Numbered from the stretch's first letter, positions 36,748 through 50,278 are shown. The stretch: DNA of 64,000 nt from Epiperipatus broadwayi (GCA_028023455.1 JAQFVV010012435.1:2048001-2112000), one strand, 5' to 3'. Numbers and translations: made by a program. The notes: generated by a model not told the origin, from the sequence alone.

Positions 36748-39700
36748 AAAGTATAAACTTGATAATATTGAGAGAACCTGCAATCATATTATTATTATTT
36801 TTGTTATTAAATTGGTCAAAGAGTTTTGAAATTGTAAAGTGTAAACTTTTTTTGAATAGTGGCCCACACTGTAGCATCAAAAAAATTCCACAAACCATCT
36901 GCGCTTAGTATAAAATATATGAAACTAAAAGTGTTTCATTAAAAAAATTAAAAGTAAGTTTTATATAATAAATTATTAGGGTTACTTGCAGCTTATAATC
37001 AACAGATTTCCAGGGCCTGCTTTGGAGATTTTGATATAAGATTATTATACTTGAAATGAATTAATGCCCATATCGTGAAATCTTTCAATGAAATCATATA
37101 AAAATTTCACAAGTGTTGCGGCTAAAATAAATCATTATTTGAGTCTTAACATTTGTGAGATTTTTACATGCTTTATTATATAGATTGTATCACGTGTGCT
37201 TTTTATTCGTTACAATTATTGAATTGCTACAATGTATCATGTAAATATATGTTACAATATTGTGCGTGTGAGTGCATAATGAAAATGAAAAAAAAAATAC
37301 GAATTTAGTACAGAATGCTTCTTTAGTAGCATTTGTTTCTTGCAATCGTATCTTAAAAATATATATTTCAAATAATCTTACGTTTTAGTATTAAAAAAAA
37401 ACTAAATATTATTCTGAATGTCATAAAATTAAATTTCGAAGTTGAAAAATACAACTCACTGTTAAATTTGTTTTCTTCTGTTTTTATTTTGCTTGATATG
37501 AAATGAACTAAGAAATTGTACTTATGAAGATAACTGCTATGCGTAATGTAGTATGTCTATATATACACACAATTTTGTATAATTTATATTTTCAAACACA
37601 CTATTAAGAAATGTAATACTTTAATTAACTTAATTGAAGTATTTAATTGAATTTATTATAGTTAATAGTAGGCAAAAAGAAAAAGCAGTTAACAAGTGAG
37701 GATCATTCCCCACTAAATTAACCAATTTCTGGGTGATTCTTCTTACTTTTACCCTCTAGCTTAACATATTTAGATAGCTATTTACTGACCAATGCTTTGT
37801 GGTTAGCTAGGGTAGCTGAAGGCTGGCTATATAAAAGTAAAATCACGAACTTTTTAAAAAAAAATTGAAACTTATTTGGCCTGTTGTTCTGAAGGTTTGA
37901 GAATGATGGTGTTTTAGTTGTATTTATATATTGGACTATTTCCATCATCTAATATGAGTATTGAATATCTTTAGAAAAATTTAACTTTATTTAAATGTTC
38001 AAAATACATTCAACTGTTAGTAATAACACACATGTTAGTATATTAGCAATATTTTGAGAGGTATTATTCTTCCGATTTCTTCAGGTGTTGCTGACCTCAC
38101 CAGTGACAGTACTAGCATGGGAATTGAACTGTGACCCTTGGATTCTTGAGTATTGAATTTTAAGGTAATGTGTAACCAAGTGAGCCATACTGCCAAAGGC
38201 AACAGTCATTAGAATTTCATATACTTATCTATGAAGTTCCTCCTGGTTGCTCCAGTTTTTCCTAAGTGCAAAGTTGACTAATGGTTTCCATACATTATGT
38301 ATAGTCACACTAAGTTGACTTGTGGGGTTGTTCACCATTATCATGTGAGCAGCTTCTTTAAATTTTCTTCTTTGTATCTTTTCTTCTCTATCCAATATTT
38401 TTGTATTTTTCCAATTGAGCATATGTTCATTAGTAGACACATCTATTTCTCTCTTCTAATCATCAGTTTGTGTTTTTGCAAGTGCTTTTCAATGGGATGT
38501 CTGGTCTCACCCTGGATTTGAATCCTTATTGCAAGCATAGCAGTTCTTTCATTACAAATAATAAACATTGATAAATATAAAATTTCCTTTAAAAATAATG
38601 TTAGATATTAGTTGGTATTAAAAATATAAATAATTAGGTAATTATTAATAATTATTTTACTAAATTGTTTTTAATAACATTCAAGGTACATTTTATATCA
38701 TATTAATTTAATTATATTCATATTTTTTAATATGCATGTAACTTCTGCATATATTATTCAAATAATTAAACAAACTCATGTTTGTAACTGTTTGTGTATT
38801 GGATTGACTTTTAGCAGTTTGTATTCATATATGGGCATAGTTATAAAAGATATTTAGAAGTATCTTCTTGTCTTCAACTAATTTTAGAGATTTCATTTTA
38901 TTTACTTTTTTGTTACAAGGTGTTGTGTGTTTAAGTGTTCAAGAATACAATTTTTTTAGCATTACAATATCATCTTGGTAACTTATCCTTTGGAAGTGAT
39001 TGTTTCATCTTCTTGTTTTATTCATGGATTTTTTTTAATAGTAGACAGAAATGTTGATATAAGCTAATGTTAGTAACTTATGTTCACAAATTTTCTAATA
39101 GGGAATACATTATTTTCAAATTGTAAAGAAAGCAATTATAAACATAATGTATACATAATCCGAAACATCATTCTAATCCCCCACTACAGGGCGAAGGTCT
39201 CTTCAACTACCTTCCCATAGAAGAACATTGAACAGACTTTACTTATCAGGTTTTTCCAATTGCAGGATGATTATTTGAATAGGTTTCTATTATTTTATTT
39301 TTAGCGAAGAATATCTAGATGCCCATTTCCCAACTTATATCAGATGGTTAATTTGATTGACTTTGGACTTGCTACCTGAAAATATATATATATCTGATTA
39401 GAATCTAGAAAATGTTTAAGCTAATAGTCATTTTGAATTCACACTCTAGATTGTAAGCATGATAGGTGATTGTGTGTACATATACTCTAAGTCCCTATAT
39501 ATTATCCTGAAAATTTGATGAAGAAACATTATCATATGATAATCAAAAATTAATATATATTTTAGAGTAACTAATATTATAAATAATGAAAAAGAAGCCA
39601 TAAAAATATATTATTTTTGTTATTGAGGTTATTGTAATATTTATAATTGTAATTTATCCCACAAATGGATTAAATTGCATTAGTTAAGATGGGGTTAGAT

Positions 39701-40814
39701 AGCCTCATCAAATGACAAAAGCAAATTAGATCTATTTCAAGGTTAAATATTTTCTATATCAGATAAGTTATATATTATTTTTTGTTCATAGAGACTTAGT
39801 TTCCAATAAGCTACATAGCCCAATAAATGTAATTAATTATATTTAAAGAATTACAAAATCATTGGTATGAGTTTTAAATAACTGATTCTGATATCGATAT
39901 TTTTATTTTTTCAGTTGGATTTCATAAAATCGGTTAACTCCAGTTAGATAGTTTAAAAGATCTAAAACTGAATAAATGAGCAAAAATTTAGGGAGTGTAT
40001 GTTAAATTTTTTTAGAGATTCTGTATACTTATTTATGTTATATATTTGAAAGTCATGTAATTTTCAAACCCAATTATTTAAACTATTAATTTATTGTTTA
40101 GTATATTTATATGAAATTCTTTTTTAATTATGAAGATTTATCCTAAAAATGCAGAATAGAACTTGTATCTCATTTAGTTTAATTATAAATACTGATGGCA
40201 TACATAACTATCTCCCGAAACTATGTATAAAGAACATTTCAATAAACATTTTTTTTTCATTTATTGATGTGTGTTCTTTTTATGTAGATTCTATTCTTTG
40301 TATTTATTAACATATGAATGTTTTTTTTTTTGTGCACAGCTTTCAGAAATGTTAATTGCACTTAAAAAACTAAACAATGTCCCTGATAAATATTTGTAAT
40401 CAATCAAATGTTCCAGATTTACCACACACTCTCTTCTTATAATTAATTGACCAGTGTTCCTGATAATTGTCTGTAACTAATCAAATTTTTCATATTTTCC
40501 AACCACTCTCATCTAAGCTTATTATAAATTCTGAGTTGCTTTCTTGGAGAAATTATTCTGGACTAATCTCTCTTAATATACATATATTTTTGCAAGAGAC
40601 CTATGCATTAGGCAATTAATTATATATATTTTCTTTATCTATCATCAGATTCATCAAGCATTTTAATGTAGATATAAATTTTCTTTACCTGATTATTATT
40701 ATTATATATAACTGATCTTTAATTCTGAATATTCTTTCTGTGTAGATGTCCAGGTATTTCAAATGTCCAGATTATGCAATAAACAAAGATTTGTTTCAAG
40801 AAACACATATATAA

Positions 40815-41442
40815 ACAAAGGCAAAACTTTCCATACAGTAGTGCCACCCTGTGCCAAACAGAGTAATCAATGGATGCCAGAAGGCTTGTGCATAAAATCC
40901 CTATCTAGTGCCTACTGTATGGAGAGTTTTGCCTTTGTTTACAACAATTATATGCTAGTATAGAGATGGTAATCATGTGATGTTTAGTGGTTTAACACCA
41001 ATCCTGCCTAATAGGATAGTGGTGGCTATGGTTGTTTAAGAGGCAAAGACATCAAAATGTATAGGTGCTGAATTGAGTTCAGACCCATATGACTATAAGC
41101 TATTGAGCTTAGATTGAAAATATTGTGTTTTCAATTTCATTCTCATAGTTTTGTAGTAAAGTAGAGTTAAAAGGTGGCTGCTGGAGGGTTGCATTATATC
41201 CTAAGTTCTAGGTGCAGTGCTCTCAGATCCAAGGCTACTCACTGATGATGGCCACAAGCCAGAAACTAGTCTGAGGATATTGGATGAGTAGGCACTAGAT
41301 AGGGATTTTATGCACAAGCCTTCTGGCATCCATTGATTACTCTGTTTGGCGCAGGGTGGCACTACTGTATGGAGAGTTTTGCCTTTGTTTATAACAATTA
41401 TGTGCTAGTATAGAGATGGTGATCATGTGATGTTTAGTGGTT
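40815..41442 (+). mobile_element. Family B composite with hammerhead and 14-bp TSD
   Basis: Exact 14-bp repeats AAACACATATATAA flank the unit (40801-40814 and 41443-41456). Order inside: an inverted arm (CAAAGGCAAAACTTTCCATA...), its complement without a long loop (to about 40947), a tail AACAATTATATGCTAGTATA through TTTAGTGGTT, a central region with the ribozyme, then the same arm and tail again (41367-41442). The repeated arm-tail segment has a 450-base period, so the copy is a partial tandem dimer headed by an inverted piece. That layout is known from Penelope-like elements and their non-autonomous relatives. Confidence 0.85.
41227..41285 (+). ncRNA. Predicted type I hammerhead ribozyme (family B)
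   Basis: CTGATGA at 41242-41248, stem II TGGC/GCCA with a CACAA loop (41249-41261), GAAA at 41262-41265, stem III ACT/AGT (41265-41270), cleavage base C41271 (GUC). Inner stem I CTCA/TGAG (41238-41241 with 41272-41275) is fully Watson-Crick where the 34040 copy has a G-U pair. Outer stem I ATCCAA/TTGGAT (41227-41232 with 41280-41285) is also perfect where 34040 uses G-U. These changes keep pairing. Confidence 0.8.
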
Positions 41443-43829
41443 AAACACATATATAATGAAAGAGATTAACCTGGAACATTTTTCACAAGATGGTAACTTA
41501 AGATTTATAATAAACTTTAAAAATAAATATGTGATATTCAATATCACTCTTTTGAAATGATTGTTGCTATAAATATAATAATTGATGTGTCCTGTAACCC
41601 ATAACAACCAAGAATTCATGCAATAAAAAAAATTGTACCTCTTCTTATATACTTTGATCTTAGATAGAGTATTACCATGAACAACTTCAATTCAGTTATA
41701 GAATATTGTAATTGTTTATTTTATGCTCATATATATACGTATATATCCTTATAGCTTTTTAAATAGAACAACAGACATGGATGTTGAGGTTCAGCCCATA
41801 ATTTTACCTAGCTATTTATCCATTTATCAAAATAAAGATAGGAAATTTTATCATAGAAATATATCTGTTATTTAAATTAGTTGTACATAAAGCTATGATT
41901 CTACTAGAATCATAGTATTGAAAGAAGTTCCTGAAATGCTTTTCTACCTACCACAGCCAGTGTCGTTTGCTCTGAAACAAACGACACCAAACGTAAAGTT
42001 AGGGAAGCTTACTTCATTGCGGCTGACCCATCGGCAATCAACAGAAGAGAGGCCTGCTATTCCCTATCTTGTAAATGGTCCACGTAACATCTGCACATAA
42101 GTTTGCATAAAATTTGCATATTTTTACAGTTATTAACAGAATAACTCGCCATGAATATGGGACTGTAGACTGTCCCGAAAGCGCTTGGCGATAAAATTTT
42201 GATAATTTCATGACAATTTATTAATAACTTCATTACTTGTGCGCAGAGCACATATATATATATATATTAATTTATTTAAGCGTTAATGAAGTAAAATCTT
42301 AACTATTACATAAAGGTAAAATTGCATCTAAGGATTCTGAAAATATATTGTTCAGAATATTAAACTGGAGCTGAATTAGTTTTGATTGAAAATTGAAATT
42401 CTGGTAATTGTTAGCCAAAATATTTTTTAAAATTGTAATCTAAGCAAGTGTATTTTTCAAATTATAATCTAAAAAGCCATTTTTATTTAGGCTATACCAG
42501 TCTCATTCAGTTGGTCTTGTCGCTGTACGTCATTCAATGTTCTAACACTGTTGTTTTTGTACGTCAAAACAAACATATATTATTCCAAAGCACTAAATCT
42601 TTATATGTGATATATTTATTTTTTAAAATTAAAGCTTATAAATTGAGAAATTAATGATTTCATATTTGAAAAGAGGGATTACGAATAGCAGTGCAAATAT
42701 TGTTGGTGTATAAAGATTTGGAAGTGGGTCTGTTGATTTGGATTCGTACTAATTGTTTAACTAGAATGAATTCATATGTAAAAAAATTTAATCAAATACG
42801 CAATCGTCAATTGATTTCTTTATTGTGGTTTATTTTTAAAAATAAAATTTTGCATTTATTTATGATTTTGTTTTAATTGTTTTATTTTCATTTAATCTTT
42901 TTTAAAAAATATAAATTTATATACATCCGCGCACGTAGATGCTGGTGAAGAGTCCTTTGCCTTGCAATAAGCTATTTAAAGGCGGATTTGTTTTACCTAT
43001 ACATGTGTGTATATGTGTAGGTATGCCTTTGTATGAAAAAATATGTGTAACTTTATAATAATTATTTCGCAATCCTTTTTATTTCTAAAACTGATTTTCC
43101 GATGTATTTATGATAGCGCTTTGAAATAATCCTTTTATCATGTCTCATTATTGAATGAAATTTATTATTTATTTTATTGTAAATTATAAATGATCTTTTT
43201 TTATGTTGAAAAGATTTGTGAGTGGTAGTGATGAAATTTTAAAATTGGTTATTAGATCTGTGTTTTGGAGACTAAAAGCTAATTGTCATGAATGATTTAA
43301 TTTACTATGGAAAATGCAGACACGAATAAAATTATTTACTAATTGTAAATGAAAGATTTGACAGATTTTTTTTTTAATCATATTTTTATTTATTTATATT
43401 CGATAAACAGATACAGTGTTTGACACGTCGTCTTTGAAAAAATCAATTTCATTCTTTGACTAAACGACAAGAGTGAGAAAAAAATCAAGTAAAGAAATAA
43501 CTGCGCTAAAGAAACATCTACAAGCTGTCGAAAAATGTCTTCCATTCTTCTTTTTTTTTTGAAACAATAATTGTGAAAGCCAAGCAATGACCAACTATGA
43601 AGGCAATTACTTAGTTGTTTGTGAAACACTGCTTCTTACAGATTTAATCTTGTGAATGAAGCAAAACATTTAAAAAAAATCTGCCATGATGAAAATTTAT
43701 AGAACGACTGATATGTCAACAAGTCAATGTTGTTCTTGGTATAATTCCGAAATAGTTCGTTTTAGTGTATTAATAATTTTAATTATTCACTCATTAGACT
43801 AGAGAGCTATTGGTGAATAATATTTCTGT

Positions 43830-44105
43830 AGTGTCATTTTCATTACACCACTCTAACACAAAGTCAGTACTAGTTTCTATCCACTTTTAGCACCTTGAGG
43901 AGTGATGTTGTCATAAACGTGGGCCACCTGATGAGTGCTGATTCAGTATGAAATGTGCATCTCAGGATCATAGATCTTTTCCACATGTCTATTCATATGT
44001 TTGTGATTACATCCCTCCACAAGATATTAAAAGTGGGTAGGAACCAATTTCTACCTTGCATGAGAGTGGTGTAATGAAAATTACACTACAGGATATAATC
44101 CATTT
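43830..44105 (+). mobile_element. Family D inverted-repeat element
   Basis: Left end GTAGTGTCATTTTCATTACA, CCACTCT and right end AGAGTGGTGTAATGAAAATT, ACACTAC are inverted complements; further inward TTCTATCCACTTTT pairs with AAAAGTGGGTAGGAA. The arm sequences differ from families A to C, but the hammerhead-like core inside (43928-43961) has a stem II nearly identical to family A, so D is probably a sister lineage. Confidence 0.72.
43928..43961 (+). ncRNA. Hammerhead-like core (family D)
   Basis: CTGATGA at 43928-43934, stem II GTGCTG/CAGTAT around ATT (two G-U pairs), GAAA at 43950-43953, stem III ATG/CAT with a TG loop, cleavage base C43961 (AUC triplet). The core is intact. The bases next to it do not make a good stem I in this copy, so self-cleavage is doubtful. 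Confidence 0.5.
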
Positions 44106-44486
44106 TAGTATTTTTTAAAATATTTATAAATTTAATAAAGGCTTTTTTTAAACCATGCAGTCGTTTTATATCATCTCTGAAAAATACAGATTAAAAGCAT
44201 TAATTTTAAATCTATATTTCCAGGGGTTTCTTCAATTTGTGATTTTTGTGTTTTTAAAAATAGATATGTTAACTCTTCATTGTTAATCTAAAGTCTACTA
44301 ATCCAGAAAAAAAAATAGTAATGCAATTAGGTTTACTAATTTAAAGGCATTCATCAGATTCTTTACAAAAATTTTCTTATACGTGCATGCATGTAAAAAT
44401 ATTTATTGATTGTTAAAGATTAAAAGATTACCTTTAAAATTTTAATTTGAGTGATACTTAGATTAACTGTATTGTGTCTGCATTTG

Positions 44487-44547
44487 ATCAACATGCTATA
44501 AAAATCTTAAATAGCATTCAACGTGCTATAAAAATCTTAAATAGCAT
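44487..44547 (+). repeat. Short tandem duplication
   Basis: A 30-base unit (TGCTATAAAAATCTTAAATA plus GCAT) occurs twice in a row. Confidence 0.75.
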
Positions 44548-45429
44548 CAAATGGTACTATCATTATTCATAAGCCAAACACCAGAATATTAATAAAAAAA
44601 TATAAATAGTAATAATTATGCAATTCATAAGAAGTTTGTTTATCTGTAGAAATGGGTAGCAGTCCTTGGATTTTGTATTTCAAAGTCTGCTACTTAACAA
44701 TAACTGGACAGAATAACAAAAATATTCTATTATAATAGGTAAAATGTCTTTAATTAGCTATCAATCTTGGTTCAGTTGAACTGACTGCATTCATTACTCA
44801 AAAGAAATATGTATACATGACAATCTCCTGGTAGCAAAATCTGCACATTATTTATAATTTGCAGATTATTCCCAACTATTATTGCTTCTCTGTAACTAAA
44901 CTCTTAAAGTTAAGTTTTTAAACTCATAATCTTAATGATATTATCATTGATTTAAAAATGGATTCTAAACTTTTTTTTAATGATTACCCAAGCCTGTAAT
45001 AGAACTCTTCAGAGTAAAATTAATAGAATGAATTACTTGTTCTAGCTATAAATATTAAAATGTATGAGAAAAATATGCAATATTATTTTTAGTATATACC
45101 CTCCTTCTAAGGATTAACATTCATCTATGAGTTAGATTAAACTGAAATCACTTATAAATATATATATCTGCTGGCATATAAGTGTCAGATTATATTCAAG
45201 CAATAAAAATGTATAGAATGTGTTTTTTTGAATAATAATAAAAGAATTGAGATGAAACAATTTTTAATAATATATCCCTTTTATCTACCCATTTATCTTT
45301 GGACAAATATATCAAGCCCAATGTAGTCCAAACAGCTCTGTAAGTTATAAGATACCTGGGGATGTTTTAAAATATGGTGGTATATTACCTTAAAAAATAT
45401 TAGAATATTTTAGGAACATCTGAATCTAT

Positions 45430-46760
45430 CAATTCATGCCATCCACATTTGAGTCATTTTTATTGTTTCACTGTTTAAAAACAAAGTAAATAGACATAGA
45501 TACGATAATTATTATGGAATATCATTATTATGTACTGCAGCAAAAGTACTTTCAAGAATTTTATTTCAATAGGTTGCTTCCAGTTATTAGTGAATGGTTA
45601 CCAGAAACTCAGTGTGTTTTTGGTGAATCAAGAAACACTACTGATAAGACTTTTATATCCAGATAAATGCCGGAAAAGCATCAGAACAAAAGGAGTGATT
45701 TATTATATTGCTTGTATTGATTTATTCAAGACATTTGATTTATATAATAGGTCAAGCGTTTGGTATTGTTTGAAATTAATTGGTTGTTCAACCAAAATGT
45801 ATTCATATTAAATATCTTCTATATGATGGAATGTGAGGAAGTTATTTCTACATATGTAAAATCTGAAGTGTTTGAGATAAAAACTGGTATTGAACAAGGA
45901 TGCATACTTACTCTTATATTATTTTCAATTTTTATGACAGTGATATTTGGAATTGTTTTTATAGGCAACTTAATCAAATAGGAATCAAGATACAATAGAG
46001 ATTTGATAGTGGAATTTTTAATTTGAATTAATGAAAAACAAATACAATATGCTGATGATTGTGCTATTTTTGCCAGTTCAAAAGATACTTTAAAGAATGT
46101 TCTTATTGTTTTGAATGTAGCTTATAAATGTCATTATTTATTAAATGATGTTCAAAGCCAGTGATGGAAGAAAAATCTTTAGTCAGTGATGGTTCTTGAG
46201 AATATTAATCAGTTTAATATTTTGGTAGTTTTTTAAGGAGAGAAGTTGACTTAGATGTCGAATTGCAACACAGACTTCACTGTGTTACTGCCTTTAACAA
46301 GTTAAAAGATAGGATATTTCATCACAGAAAAAATAACTATTGCATCTATGTTAGCTGTATGTATAGCTCTTATATTACCTAATTTTTTATATGGAATTAA
46401 AACTTCCATAGTAGTGCAATGTAATGGCAATACAAAAATTTCATTTAAATACAATGACAAAATCATATAATCAACATATTTTAAGGTTCCTGGATGTGAT
46501 TCTAATGGTTCCACTATTGTAAAATCTCATGATTGAACATGAGTGAACAGTAAAAGTCTTCCCAAAAGGATGTTTTATGGTAAACTTGAGCATGGATTTT
46601 ATAGAAAAGTTAGACCTCATCTATATTATACGGATTATCTCAAAAATATTTTAAAGCAATGTAGTATCAACTGTATTCATTGTGAAGATATAGCAGAGAA
46701 TATGATATATGGTGTTGAAATCTTTTCTGCTGAAGGAACTAAGACTATATTCTAAAATAT
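45430..46760 (+). pseudogene. Non-LTR retrotransposon reverse transcriptase, degraded
   Basis: A reverse transcriptase would copy the element RNA at a nicked target. Visible in order, in shifting frames: YIACIDLFKTFD followed by RSSVWYCLKLIGC (motif A, where functional relatives read IDxxKAFDxxNR); EIKTGIEQGCILTLILFSIF (motif B, normally GVKQGC-L-P-LFS); QYADDCAIFASS at about 46044-46079 (the catalytic YADD box); then a broken Y-LG region, LQHRLHCVTAFNKLKDRIF, and LPNFLYGIKT. Endonuclease and C-terminal tail are missing or unrecognisable. Several frameshifts and stops prove it dead. The motif style suggests RTE- or CR1-like elements; the clade is not certain. It lies inside the semaphorin intron in sense orientation. 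Confidence 0.85.
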
Positions 46761-46956
46761 AAAAAGAAAAGACAATTGGACTAGCATCTTTCATATGTGA
46801 ATGTATTTGTAGTTAACTGATTGGTTTGTTGCCATTGCAAAACATATTTGTAGAGTATTTTTGTTTGTTTGGAGTTGGAATGATCATACCCATTTATAAC
46901 AGACAGTTTACATTCTTATTAGGAGACTTCTTTGATGTGAGATAAAAATTATATGC

Positions 46957-47000
46957 TTTTCTTTGATGATAGCTAGAAACTAGACTGGTGATTTGATAAA
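46957..47000 (+). repeat. Possible worn family B ribozyme remnant
   Basis: TTTGATGATAGCTAGAAACT, AGACTGGTGATTTGATAA aligns loosely with the family B core, but the first core bases are changed. No element ends were found. Confidence 0.3.
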
Positions 47001-48229
47001 ACATTATTAGTCAAGCTAGTTCTGGAGTAAATAGAATATATTATTACTTCTAATTTTTACATCTAAATTAGAAAAAAGAATTATCTAACCGTTTATTTAA
47101 ATTTAAATGAAAAATCTTGTTTCAGATCTAATAAGTTGTTTTTTTTTTCTTGAAGAAGATAATTTTTTTGGCAAATATAAATATTTATAATAAAATAAAT
47201 GTGATAAAGATAGTAAATTAATAGCAGCAACTACTTGCAAAATTAAGATGATCATTCCAATTATGTCAGAAGATATAAAAAAAAGAAAATAATGTATTGC
47301 TTATATCTTTGAGATGATTATACATATCAATCCATGAAACTCAAATATTTCCATATGAAAAGTATATGATCTATTAATAACTTTTGCAGCAAATTTTTTT
47401 TTAAAAAAAAAAGGAGTATCTTATCTAATTTTAGCTTTCCATTATATTCTCTTTTCAGGCAGATCTTAATGAAAGCAGTCAATGTTACCACACTTTTTTT
47501 AGAGCATCTTCAAGATAATCTTCATAATGTAAATAGGAACTACTTCTACAGTCAAAAATATACTAAATTTATCATAACTTTTTTATCAGGAAGTTTTATA
47601 TCATTCTGTTACTTTCTGTGTTCATTCCACAGATGTAATTTTATTATAATTGTCTATAACAGAGGTCTGCAAACTTTTGAGATGGAAAAGTCAAATCTGA
47701 CACTAGCAACAATATAAAAATTATTCAAGAGCCATGAATATATTTTTACAAATAAGGAACATTTAAAAAATACTGTAACAAATTACAATATTAATTACAT
47801 TTTTATTCAAGGTAGATTAAATCACATGGAAAATTTCTAGCATTGGTTTTAATCAGTGTGAACAATGAGCTTGCATTTCCTTAGAAAGTTTCTGTATGTT
47901 TAGTTGGTATCTAGTGTTTTTTTAATTCAAGGCATGATTCCAAGTTGGCATCAGTAATTTGGTTCCTCAATTTACATTTAATAAAATTCATATTAAAAAA
48001 TGATTGTTCACATAAGTATGTAGATCCAAAGATACTGAGAATATCAAATACAAATTTATTTAACTCGTGATATAAATCTAAAAGACTATTTCAAGTAGGA
48101 AAAATCATAGTCTGCCATTGTAGATTTTTTATAGCACTTTGCTGGTTCTTTGAAAGCAGATTACATTTTTCTTTTTTCAGTTCTTCCATTTCAGTACCAA
48201 GACAAACAAATTGGGAGCTCCATAAATCT

Positions 48230-49760
48230 TTGCTTGTCTAGTCCACCAATTGTACTTCAACATTATCTGCATTAATATTAAATGATGAAAATTTTAATTC
48301 TCTCACATTGCCATTAAGAGAATTCAGAATAAAAGCTAGAGTTGCTTTATCATTTCTAAATTCTTGAAACCTTTGAAGAAAATATTCTCTCATGTTTAAA
48401 ATTGTTGTTTTAAAATAATCTTTGTTAATGAGGGTATTGTTTTCTTGATGATATTGAGACAAGTTTGGGAAATGAACTAAAGTTCTCCTCTCCAAATCTT
48501 CACAGCAAATAGAATCAAATTTCTTTTCAAACAAAATTTTTATACTATTGAAAAAGCATTATTTCTTTAACCTTGTAATTTACAATTGAGCTGATTCTGT
48601 TGTGATGCAACATCCATCATGAAATGTAATTTTTGCAACCATTGATCTTATGTTAATTCTAAATAGTATATACCCTTGTTGTTGAGATATAGTTTGATTT
48701 CATTTATGCAAAACATTTTACCATATTTCCTCTGAAAAGCCACCAAACCCTGTTATATTGGAGAAGATTTGAATACTCACTCTCCATTTCACATTCCAAC
48801 TTTTTAAATTGTCAGTGGTTAAGTCTTCTTGCTGCAGTAAAATTAATAATTTTAAATATCAAGTCCATAACTTTACTGATTTTTTCTGGAAATGTTTTTG
48901 TACAAAGTGCTTCCTGGTGAAGTATACAATGGAAAGTAATCACTTTATGATTAATGTTTTATTTTAAAATTGAAACAAATCCCTCTATCGATCCTATTAT
49001 ACTTTTTGCACCAACAGTTGCAATTGACACAATTTTATCAAGTATGATATGTTTTGTCCCCATGCATTCAATGACAGCATTTGCTATGTCCTCTCATTGT
49101 ATTTGGCCCTTGAGAGCTCAATAATCCTAAATGTTCTTCTCTTAGATAATATATACCACAAGTAAAAGAATTCTGGGCTGTGTCCTTCATGTTGCAAGAC
49201 TCATTCATTGCAATTGATAAAGCTGAAGATAATTTAATGTCATCGACTTGTTGATTGGCCATATTTAATGCCATTTTAACTATCCTATCTGCTACTGTTT
49301 TGGCAGATAATGGGATGTTTTTAATTTTGTTTAAAATCTCTGTTTTATTTTTGAAATCATTAAAAAGTTCTTCAGATGCCTTAACTAAACAACAATTTAT
49401 GTACTCACCGTCTGTGAATGGTTTTCCCCTCTTAGTGATTTCCTGATTTACTACAAAGCTTGCAATAATAATATTATTGGTAGACTATCTCCAATAAGCA
49501 AATAAAGAACTCGTTTTTTTAATATTTTTCTGAAGTTCTTTAATTGCTCTTTTTTTCATGTCACTGACAGGGTATTTTATGGCAAATGTGGCATGTTTTG
49601 TCATGAAATGTTTCACCAAATTAGTCTTCTTGTTTTGTGCCAGTGTTTCTTGGCAAATAAGACAGATTGCAAGGTCTCTGAGTTCATGATAAACACGGAA
49701 GATTTAGTCTATTTGGTTTTAAAATCATGATGCTCATCTAATGTTTTTCTTAGTCTTTTC
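48230..49760 (-). pseudogene. hAT transposase (GTF2IRD2/ZBED5-like), disrupted
   Basis: hAT transposases cut and paste their element through a DDE/RNase H-like domain. On the minus strand, frame-shifted pieces in order read: KYPVSDMKKRAIKELQKNIK; a region with SSALSIAMNES (the first catalytic region, normally ALDESTD); LDKIVSIATVGAKSIIG (normally CTDGAPAM); VITFHCILHQEALC, a hallmark of this subfamily; LNHxQFKKLECEMESEYSNL followed by RVWWLFRG; and finally SQYHQENN and YFLQRFQEFRNDK near 48238-48534. The catalytic aspartate positions are altered and there are many stops. The N-terminal BED zinc finger was not seen. Confidence 0.85.
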
Positions 49761-50177
49761 TTTGTAGTCATGTTGAAAAACACTTTAAATCTTGTATTTT
49801 ATTTAACATCTTATATCCACATTTACACAACTACACAAAAAATAATTATGCATTTCTCTTCTAGATTATGTGTATTTACATTTCACCATTGTAAACATTG
49901 TCCTGTTTACTATAGGGCAAATGTGTGTTCACTTATTAATTGTTGCCAAATGTTGCTAGATTTATAAAACAAATAAAATCATAATTACATCAATAAAATC
50001 TTTTAAACATTTTATAAATTGAAACTATAATAGTTAATTTTACTACAAAGTAGGGAGTCTATATTCTCGATTTGTCTTGATTTTATCTTTATGTCTTATG
50101 ATGTTTTATTTTATATTTGCAATGTTTTTTTTTTTGAAAGTGTGTTCTTCTGGAAAAATGAAGACATTACTGAATAG

Positions 50178-50278
<101 letters not shown>

